This document shows positions 57,468-64,000 of a stretch of DNA of 64,000 nucleotides, piece after piece. Source of the DNA: Streptomyces antibioticus (GTDB taxonomy: Bacteria > Actinomycetota > Actinomycetes > Streptomycetales > Streptomycetaceae); NCBI RefSeq assembly GCF_002019855.1, contig NZ_CM007717.1, positions 7,759,750 through 7,823,749 on the forward strand. Direction: 5' to 3'. The notes beneath the pieces are model-generated. The model made no database searches, was not told the DNA's origin, and saw only the letters and a list, made by a program, of their open reading frames with translations. Position 1 is the first letter of the stretch, and the number at the start of each line of letters is the position of its first letter. A program made the position numbers and the translations under genes.

Positions 57468-59906
57468 ATGGCGGGACCCCGCGTGGTCATCATCGGAGCG
57501 GGGGTCGTCGGCGCGGCACTCGCGGACGAACTCTCCGCACTCGGCTGGACCGACGTGACCGTGGTCGACCAGGGACCGCTCCCCGCCACCGGCGGCTCCA
57601 GCTCGCACGCCCCCGGCCTGGTCTTCCAGACCAACTCCTCCAAGACCATGACCGAGCTGGCCCGGTACACCGTCGAGAAGTTCGGCTCCCTCGACGTCGA
57701 CGGCGAGCCCTGCTTCCTCCAGGTCGGCGGCCTCGAAGTCGCGACCACCCCGGAGCGCCTGACCGAACTGCACCGCCGGCACGGCTGGATCACCGCCTGG
57801 GGCGTCGAGGCCCGGCTGCTGACCCCCACCGAGTGCGTGGCACAGCACCCCCTGCTCGACCCGGACCGCGTCCTGGGCGGCCTCCTGGTGCCCACCGACG
57901 GCATCGCCAAGGCCGTCCTCGCCGTCGAGGCGCAGCTCCGCCGGGCCACCGCACGCGGCGTGCGCTGCCTCGCCCGCCACGAAGTCCTCGACCTCCTGAG
58001 GGAGGACGGCCGCGTCACCGGCGTCCGCACCGACCGGGGCGAGATCCCCGCCGACGTCGTGGTGTGCTGCGCCGGCATCTGGGGCCCGCGGATCGCCCGC
58101 ATGGCCGGCCTGGACCTCCCGCTCACCCCGCTCGCCCACCAGCTCGCCTGGACCGGCCCGATCCCGGCCCTCGCCGGACAGAAGGAGGAGGCGGTCCGCC
58201 CGATCCTGCGCCACCAGGACGCCGACCTCTACTACCGCGACCGCTTCGACGGCCTCGGCGTCGGCTTCTACGGCCACCGCCCCATGCCGGTCCCCGCCGA
58301 CGACATCCTCCCCTTCGACGACGCCGCCACCATGCCCTCGGTCCTGAAGTTCACCGAGGACGACTTCACCGACGCCTGGACCGAGACCACCTCCCTGCTG
58401 CCCGCCACGAAGGACGCGGCGATCGAGGAGGGCGTCAACGGCCTGTTCTCCTTCACCACCGACAACTTCCCGCTGCTCGGCGAGTCCCCGGACCTCAAGG
58501 GCTTCTGGGTCGCCGAGGCCGTCTGGGTCACCCACTCCGCCGGCGTCGGACGGGCCGTCGCCGAATGGCTGGTCGACGGCCACTGCTCCTCGTTCGACCT
58601 GCACGAGTGCGACGTCAACCGCTTCGAACCGCACCAGCTCGCCCCGGAGTACGTTCTGGCCCGCGACTGCCGCAACTTCGTCGAGGTCTACGACATCCTC
58701 CACCCCCTCCAGCCCTCCGGCGACCCGCGCCCGATCCGCACCAGCCCCTTCCACCCGCGCCAACAGGCGCACGGCGCCTTCTTCCTGGAGGCGAACGGCT
58801 GGGAACGCCCGCACTGGTACGAGACCAACGCCCGGCTGGTAGAGGGCCGTGACATCCCCACCCCGAACGACTGGGCCGCGCGGTACTGGTCGCCGATCGT
58901 CGGCGCCGAGGCCCAACTCACCCGCGAGACCGTCGCGATGTACGACATGACCGCTCTCAAACGCCTGGAGGTGACCGGTCCGGGCGCCGCCGCCTTCCTG
59001 GAGCGGCTGTGCACCGGCAAGGTCGCCAAGTCCGTCGGCTCGGTCACCTACACCCTGCTGCTCGGCCACGACGGCGGCATCCGCAGCGACATCACCGTGG
59101 CCCGCCTCGCCCTCGACCGGTTCCAGGTCGGCGCCAACGGCAACCTCGACCTCGACTGGTTCCGCCGCCATCTCCCCGCCGACGGCACGGTCCAGGTCCG
59201 CGACCTCACCCCGGGCACCTGCTGCGTCGGCCTGTGGGGCCCGCTCGCCCGCGAGGTCCTCCAGCCCCTGACCGACGACGACTTCACGAACGACGGCCTC
59301 AAGTACTTCCGCGCCAGGCACACCTACATCGGCAGCGTCCCGGTCACCGCGATGCGGCTCTCCTACGTCGGTGAACTCGGCTGGGAGCTCTACACCACCG
59401 CCGACCAGGGCCTGAAACTCTGGGACACGCTGTGGCGCGCGGCCGAACCGCTCGGCGGTGTCGTCGCCGGGCGCGGCGCCTTCAACAGCCTCCGCCTGGA
59501 GAAGGGTTACCGCTCCTTCGGCACCGACATGACCTACGAGCACGACCCCTACGAGGCCGGCGTCGGCTTCGCCGTCAGGCCCGACAAGGGCGACTTCATC
59601 GGCAGGGCCGCGCTGGAACGCCGTAGAGCCGACGTCCGGCGCAGACTGACCTGCCTCACCATCGACGACCCGCGATCGGTGGTCATGGGCAAGGAACCGG
59701 TGTACGACGGCCCGCGCGCGGTCGGCTACGTCACCAGCGCCGCCTACGGCTACACGATCGGCAAGGGCATCGCCTACGCCTGGCTCCCGGCCGAACTCGC
59801 CGTCCCCGGAACCGCGTTGGACATCGGCTACTTCGACCGGCGGGTGCCGGCCGTCGTCGCCGAGGAGCCGCTGTTCGACCCGGCGATGTCCCGGCTCCGT
59901 GGCTGA
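57468..59906 (+). CDS. dmgO: dimethylglycine oxidase (FAD domain plus folate-binding GcvT-like domain)
   Basis: An 812-residue enzyme. Residues about 1-400 are a DAO-type FAD domain (VVIIGAGVVGAALADELSALGW, GGSSSHAPGLVFQTN, EAVWVTHSAGVGRAVAEWL). Residues about 400-812 are a GcvT-like tetrahydrofolate-binding part (YDMTALKRLEVTGPGAAAFLERL, GANGNLDLDWFRRH, SYVGELGWELY, SLRLEKGYRSFGTDMT). Length and sequence closely resemble the Arthrobacter globiformis dimethylglycine oxidase, which demethylates dimethylglycine to sarcosine and captures formaldehyde as methylene-tetrahydrofolate, making H2O2. ATG 57468 has GGAGG 9 bases upstream. It opens the second catabolic operon, behind IclR-type sites. Confidence 0.9.
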   Translation: MAGPRVVIIGAGVVGAALADELSALGWTDVTVVDQGPLPATGGSSSHAPGLVFQTNSSKTMTELARYTVEKFGSLDVDGEPCFLQVGGLEVATTPERLTELHRRHGWITAWGVEARLLTPTECVAQHPLLDPDRVLGGLLVPTDGIAKAVLAVEAQLRRATARGVRCLARHEVLDLLREDGRVTGVRTDRGEIPADVVVCCAGIWGPRIARMAGLDLPLTPLAHQLAWTGPIPALAGQKEEAVRPILRHQDADLYYRDRFDGLGVGFYGHRPMPVPADDILPFDDAATMPSVLKFTEDDFTDAWTETTSLLPATKDAAIEEGVNGLFSFTTDNFPLLGESPDLKGFWVAEAVWVTHSAGVGRAVAEWLVDGHCSSFDLHECDVNRFEPHQLAPEYVLARDCRNFVEVYDILHPLQPSGDPRPIRTSPFHPRQQAHGAFFLEANGWERPHWYETNARLVEGRDIPTPNDWAARYWSPIVGAEAQLTRETVAMYDMTALKRLEVTGPGAAAFLERLCTGKVAKSVGSVTYTLLLGHDGGIRSDITVARLALDRFQVGANGNLDLDWFRRHLPADGTVQVRDLTPGTCCVGLWGPLAREVLQPLTDDDFTNDGLKYFRARHTYIGSVPVTAMRLSYVGELGWELYTTADQGLKLWDTLWRAAEPLGGVVAGRGAFNSLRLEKGYRSFGTDMTYEHDPYEAGVGFAVRPDKGDFIGRAALERRRADVRRRLTCLTIDDPRSVVMGKEPVYDGPRAVGYVTSAAYGYTIGKGIAYAWLPAELAVPGTALDIGYFDRRVPAVVAEEPLFDPAMSRLRG

Positions 59907-59922
59907 CAGAGGGAGACGTCCG

Positions 59923-61155
59923 ATGAGCCCCCGCACCCCCGGCGCCGACCTCCCCGAGCACCCCGACCGGCTGTGGCGCAACCCCGAGCCCCGGAAGTCC
60001 TACGACGTGGTGATCGTGGGCGGCGGCGGACACGGCCTCGCCACCGCCCACTACCTCGCCCGCAACCACGGCATCACGAACGTCGCCGTGCTGGAGAAGG
60101 GCTGGCTCGCGGGCGGCAACATGGCCCGCAACACCACGATCATCCGCTCCAACTACCTGTGGGACGCCAGCGCCGGGATCTACGAGCACGCCCTCAAGCT
60201 CTGGGAGGGCCTGGAGGAGGAACTCGACTACCCGCTCCTCTTCTCCCAGCGCGGCGTGCTCAATCTGGCCCACGGTCTCCAGGACGTCCGCGACAGCGTG
60301 CGCCGCGTCGAGGCGAACCGCCTCAACGGCGTGGACGCGGAGTGGCTGGACGCGGACGGCGTGCGCGAGGTCTGCCCGATCGTCAACACCTCCCCGGACG
60401 TGCGCTATCCGGTCCTCGGCGGCACGTACCAGCCCCGGGGCGGCATCGCCAAGCACGACCACGTGGCGTGGGGCCTGGCCCGCTCGGCGGACGCGGCGGG
60501 CATCGACATCATCCAGAACTGCGAGGTCACGGGCCTCGACGTACGCGGCGGCCGGGTCATGGGAGTACGGACGAATCTGGGCACTGTCGCGGCCGGCAAG
60601 GTGGCGCTCTGCGCGGCCGGCCACACCTCGGTCCTCGCCCGCATGGCCGGCATCGAACTCCCGCTCCAGAGCCACCCGTTGCAGGCCCTGGTCTCCGAAC
60701 TCCTCGAACCCGTCCACCCGACGGTCGTCATGTCCAACGCGGTGCACGTGTACGTCAGCCAGGCCCACAAGGGCGAACTCGTGATGGGCGCGGGCATCGA
60801 CGCCTACACCTCGTACACCCAGCGCGGCGCCTTCCACGTCATCGAGGACCAGATGGCCGCCGCCCTGGAACTGTTCCCGGTGTTCGCCCGCGCCCATGTG
60901 CTGCGCACCTGGGGCGGCATCGTCGACGTCAGCCCGGACGCCTCGCCGGTCGTCGGACTCACGCCCGTCGCCGGCCTGTACCTCAACTGCGGCTGGGGGA
61001 CGGGCGGTTTCAAGGCCACGCCGGGCGTCGGCTGGGTGTACGCCCACACCATCGCGCACGACAGCCCGCACACCCTCAACGCCCCCTTCTCGCTCGACCG
61101 TTTCACCACCGGCGCGCTCGTCGACGAGCACGGCGCCGCCGCCGTGGCCCACTAG
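59923..61155 (+). CDS. soxB: heterotetrameric sarcosine oxidase, beta subunit
   Basis: A 410-residue flavin subunit that oxidises sarcosine to glycine. The FAD fold is YDVVIVGGGGHGLATAHYLARNHGITNVAVLEKGWLAGGNMARN. KHDHVAWGLARSA contains His178, which aligns by motif with the histidine that covalently holds FMN in known enzymes. The C-terminal FAD motif is CGWGTGGFKATPGVG. ATG 59923 (GGGAG upstream) matches the family N-terminus. It lies 16 bases after the dimethylglycine oxidase gene, and soxD-soxA follows after 25 bases. Confidence 0.95.
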   Translation: MSPRTPGADLPEHPDRLWRNPEPRKSYDVVIVGGGGHGLATAHYLARNHGITNVAVLEKGWLAGGNMARNTTIIRSNYLWDASAGIYEHALKLWEGLEEELDYPLLFSQRGVLNLAHGLQDVRDSVRRVEANRLNGVDAEWLDADGVREVCPIVNTSPDVRYPVLGGTYQPRGGIAKHDHVAWGLARSADAAGIDIIQNCEVTGLDVRGGRVMGVRTNLGTVAAGKVALCAAGHTSVLARMAGIELPLQSHPLQALVSELLEPVHPTVVMSNAVHVYVSQAHKGELVMGAGIDAYTSYTQRGAFHVIEDQMAAALELFPVFARAHVLRTWGGIVDVSPDASPVVGLTPVAGLYLNCGWGTGGFKATPGVGWVYAHTIAHDSPHTLNAPFSLDRFTTGALVDEHGAAAVAH

Positions 61156-61180
61156 GGAACCGAACCATGGGAGCCGAACC

Positions 61181-64000
61181 ATGCTGCTGATCCCGTGCCC
61201 GTGGTGCGGGCCCCGCGACGAGACCGAGTTCCACCACGGCGGCCAGGCCCATGTGCCCTACCCGCAGGACCCCTTCGCCCTCAGCGACGAGGAATGGGCC
61301 CGCTACCTGTTCTTCCGCGCCAACCCCAAGGGCCCCTTCGCCGAACGCTGGAGCCACACGGCGGGCTGCCGCCGCTGGTTCAACGCCGTGCGCGACACGT
61401 CGACGAACGAGATCCTCGCCGTGTACCGGGTGGGGGAGGCGCGACCGGAGGCGGTGCCGCGAAGGCCGGTGCCCTCGCGCCCGACGGCCGCCCCAGCACC
61501 ACGTCAGACAGCTCCGGAACCCACCCGGGACCCTGTCGCCGCGCCCCCGGCGACGGGCCTCCGCCATCCCACCCGCGGCCTCGTCCACCGCGACGAGCCC
61601 CTCACCTTCCACTTCGACGGCACCGCCTACCAGGGCTTCCGCGGCGACACCCTCGCCTCCGCCCTCCTCGCCAACGGAGTCGTCCGGACCGGCACCAGCG
61701 TCAGACTCGGCCGCCCGCGCGGCATCTTCTCGGCGGGCGTGGAGGAACCCAACGCGCTCGTCCAGATCGAGGCCCCCTTCCCCGAACCGATGCTCCCCGC
61801 CACCACGGTCGAGCTGTACGACGGCCTGGTCGCGAGCGGCCTCGCCGGGCGCGGCCGCCTCGCCACGGCACCGGACCCCGCCCGCTACGACGCCGTACAC
61901 ACCCACTGCGACCTGCTGATCGTCGGAGCGGGCCCGGCCGGCCTCGCCGCCGCGGCGGCGGCAGCGGACAGCGGCGCGCGGGTCATCGTCGCCGACGACC
62001 GGCCGCGGCCCGGCGGCAGCCTCCTGGACACGGCCGAACACCTCGACTGGGCGGACGAGATCACCGCACGGCTCGACGCGGCCCCCGAGGCACGCCTGCT
62101 GCGCCGCACCACCGTCTTCGGCCACTACGACGACAACCACCTCCTCGCCGTGGAACGCCGCACCCATCACCTCGGCGCCGCCGCCCCGCCCGACGTCTCC
62201 CGCGAACGCGTCTGGCGGATCCGCGCCCGCCGGGTCGTCCACGCCACCGGCGCCCACGAACGCTCCCTCGCCTTCGCGGACAACGACCGGCCCGGTGTGA
62301 TGCTGGCCGCGTCGGCCCGCGCGTACGTCAACCGGTACGGGGTCCTGCCCGGCCGCCGGGCCGTCGTCCTCACCACCAACGACAGCGCCTACGCGGCGGC
62401 CCTGGACCTGGCCTCGGCGGGCGTGCACATCGCGGCCGTCGCCGATCTGCGCGCGGACCCGGGGGAGTGGGCGCGCCGCGCCCGGGCGGCCGGCATCGAG
62501 GTGCTGCCGGGCCACGCGGTCATCGGCACCCGGGGCGACGACCGCCTCACCGGCGTGACCCTCGCGCCGTACGGGCAGTCCACCGGCGGCCGGGACGTCG
62601 ACGCCGATCTGCTGCTGGTCTCCGGCGGCTGGAACCCGGTCGTGCACCTGTTCAGCCAGGCGGGCGGCACCCTGCGCCACGACGAGACGCTCGGCGCGTT
62701 CGTCCCCGACACCTGCCGGCAGGCCGTCGAGGTCGCGGGCGGTGCGAACGGCGCGTTCGACGCGGCCACGGTCCTGGCCCAGGGCGCGGCCGCGGGCGCC
62801 CGGGCGGTGGCGGCCGAGGGCTACACACCCGGGTCCCCCCGCCTCCCGGTCCCGGCCACCGGGCCCCACACCCCGGCCCGGCACGTGTACGCCGTCCCCG
62901 GCACCCCGGGCGCGCCCCGCTTCGTCGACCTCCAACGGGACGTGACCGTCGACGACCTGGCACGCGCGACCGGCGCCGGTCTGCGCTCGGTCGAGCACAC
63001 CAAGCGGTACACCACGGCGGGCACCGGCGCCGACCAGGGCCGGACGTCAGGGCTGCTGGCCGGTGGTGTGGTCGCCGAACTGCTCGGCGTGGACGTCTCG
63101 GCGCTCGGCACGACCACGTTCCGCCCGCCCTATGCCCCCGTCTCCTTCGCCGCCCTCGCGGGCCGCGACCGGGGCGCGCTGCACGACCCCGTGCGCACCA
63201 CCGCCCTGCACGCCTGGCACGAGACGCACGGCGCGCTGTTCGAGAACGTCGGCCAGTGGAAACGCCCTTGGTACTACCCGCGCGACGGCGAGGACATGAC
63301 GGCCGCCGTACTGCGCGAGTGCGCCGCCGCCCGCGAGGGGGTCGCCCTCATGGACGCCTCCACCCTCGGCAAGATCGACGTCCAGGGCCCGGACGCCGCC
63401 GCCTTCCTCGACCTGCTCTACACCAACCTGATGAGCACCCTGAAGGTCGGCATGATCCGCTACGGCGTGATGTGCCGGCTGGACGGCATGGTCTTCGACG
63501 ACGGCACCGTCATCCGCCTCGCCCAGGACCGGTTCCTGGTGACGACGACCACCGGCAAGGCGGCCGCCGTACTCGACTGGATGGAGGAGTGGCTCCAGAC
63601 CGAGTGGCCCCAACTGCGCGTCCACTGCACCTCGGTGACGGAACAATGGGCCACGGTGGCCCTGGTCGGCCCCCGCTCGCGCGCGGTGCTGGGCGCCCTC
63701 GCGCCCCAACTGGCCGTCTCGAGCACCGACTTCCCCTTCATGGCCTGGCGGGACACCACCGTCGCGGGGATCGCCGCGCGCGTCTGCCGGATCAGCTTCT
63801 CCGGCGAACTCGCCTACGAGATCAACGTGTCACCGTGGCACGCCCTCGCCCTGTGGGAGGCGCTGTACGAGACCGGCGCCCCGTACGGCATCACCCCCTA
63901 CGGCACCGAGACCATGCATGTGCTGCGCGCCGAGAAGGGCTACCCGATCATCGGCCAGGACACCGACGGCACGGTCACCCCGCAGGACCTCGGCATGAGT
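61181..64000 (+). CDS. soxDA: sarcosine oxidase delta and alpha subunits as one continuous frame (SoxD-SoxA fusion), 3' truncated by window edge
   Basis: From ATG 61181 the frame stays open for 940 codons to the window end. Residues 1-88 are a complete SoxD with the zinc ligands Cys6, Cys9, His59 and Cys63 (PCPWCG, SHTAGC). Residues about 89-126 are a Pro/Ala/Arg-rich linker with no stop codon. SoxA begins at about 127: HFDGTAYQGFRGDTLASALLANG (ferredoxin-like N-domain), LLIVGAGPAGLAAAAAAADSGARVIVADDRPRPGG (dinucleotide fold) and HATGAHERSLAFADNDRPGVML. A folate-binding GcvT-like end follows (GVALMDASTLGKIDVQGPDAAAFLDLLYTN, ISFSGELAYEINV). Internal GTGs (61454, 61469) could start a separate SoxA, but SoxD itself has no stop. 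Gamma subunit expected downstream. Confidence 0.85.
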   Translation, partial: MLLIPCPWCGPRDETEFHHGGQAHVPYPQDPFALSDEEWARYLFFRANPKGPFAERWSHTAGCRRWFNAVRDTSTNEILAVYRVGEARPEAVPRRPVPSRPTAAPAPRQTAPEPTRDPVAAPPATGLRHPTRGLVHRDEPLTFHFDGTAYQGFRGDTLASALLANGVVRTGTSVRLGRPRGIFSAGVEEPNALVQIEAPFPEPMLPATTVELYDGLVASGLAGRGRLATAPDPARYDAVHTHCDLLIVGAGPAGLAAAAAAADSGARVIVADDRPRPGGSLLDTAEHLDWADEITARLDAAPEARLLRRTTVFGHYDDNHLLAVERRTHHLGAAAPPDVSRERVWRIRARRVVHATGAHERSLAFADNDRPGVMLAASARAYVNRYGVLPGRRAVVLTTNDSAYAAALDLASAGVHIAAVADLRADPGEWARRARAAGIEVLPGHAVIGTRGDDRLTGVTLAPYGQSTGGRDVDADLLLVSGGWNPVVHLFSQAGGTLRHDETLGAFVPDTCRQAVEVAGGANGAFDAATVLAQGAAAGARAVAAEGYTPGSPRLPVPATGPHTPARHVYAVPGTPGAPRFVDLQRDVTVDDLARATGAGLRSVEHTKRYTTAGTGADQGRTSGLLAGGVVAELLGVDVSALGTTTFRPPYAPVSFAALAGRDRGALHDPVRTTALHAWHETHGALFENVGQWKRPWYYPRDGEDMTAAVLRECAAAREGVALMDASTLGKIDVQGPDAAAFLDLLYTNLMSTLKVGMIRYGVMCRLDGMVFDDGTVIRLAQDRFLVTTTTGKAAAVLDWMEEWLQTEWPQLRVHCTSVTEQWATVALVGPRSRAVLGALAPQLAVSSTDFPFMAWRDTTVAGIAARVCRISFSGELAYEINVSPWHALALWEALYETGAPYGITPYGTETMHVLRAEKGYPIIGQDTDGTVTPQDLGMS

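Noticed and set aside
56280..59981. Another long antisense frame (1233 codons)
   Set aside because: Opposite strand of proX and dimethylglycine oxidase, with no recognisable domain.
61167..61190. Seven-codon frame (MGAEPCC) overlapping the soxD start
   Set aside because: Two cysteines look like a leader, but the downstream ATG is 10 bases before its stop, it lies inside an operon, and there is no attenuator; chance is more likely.

Overview
The window is high-GC DNA with strongly G/C-ending codons, GTG as a common start, many 4-bp ATGA/GTGA gene overlaps, secreted glycosidases with ricin-type lectin modules, SpoIIE/RsbW-type regulators and an ECF sigma/RskA pair. Together these point to a Streptomyces (or close relative) chromosome. 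I saw no insertion sequence, phage gene, tRNA, rRNA or CRISPR array.

Layout. (1) 1-4965: end of a SpoIIE phosphatase, a GlxA-type regulator, gap, a cupin gene divergent from an Rrf2 regulator, and a DsbA-like protein. (2) 4985-15413: an apparent sulfur-scavenging operon. It has a promoter, a cysteine-rich leader peptide that may be leaderless, an untranslated stretch, an OppA/DppBCDF-type ABC transporter, an NtaA/SnaA/DszA-type FMN monooxygenase, an FAD monooxygenase, an alpha/beta hydrolase and an SsuE-like FMN reductase. (3) 15414-24326: pectate lyase under a palindromic operator, a His/Trp/Lys-repeat secreted protein, an RsbW-like ATPase, a 93-bp tandem array, sigma factor plus RskA plus an amine-oxidase-like flavoprotein, a DeoR/MFS divergent pair and a VOC protein. 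(4) 24372-29460: FUSC membrane protein, a 48-aa basic protein, a HEAT protein next to a putative metzincin, and an RsrR-like [2Fe-2S] Rrf2 regulator whose divergent NmrA partner is a deletion remnant. (5) 29585-36639: three secreted carbohydrate-active proteins in a row (GH16, GH18, beta-helix) and, convergent to them, helR. (6) 36751-44729: phenylacetate catabolism (paaK, paaI, thiolase, paaH, paaABCDE) with the same 18-bp TetR-like operator at two promoters. (7) 44800-46104: DoxX protein and a lipoprotein. (8) 46283-64000: a complete choline-to-glycine route.

The last block is the most coherent system. BetA and BetB make glycine betaine, and an ABC importer (ProV, a double ProW, ProX) brings it in. 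A Rieske oxygenase with its own Rieske ferredoxin and FAD reductase should demethylate it. A dimethylglycine oxidase and a sarcosine oxidase then finish to glycine, feeding C1 units to tetrahydrofolate. An IclR regulator sits in the middle, and copies of a TTGCG-N5-CGCAA palindrome lie at four transcription-unit starts. The sarcosine oxidase delta and alpha subunits are one continuous reading frame that runs off the window end.

Best leads: the IclR palindrome regulon, the SoxD-SoxA fusion, the three-component betaine monooxygenase, the cysteine leader in front of the sulfur operon, the HEAT/metzincin pair and the 93-bp tandem array.
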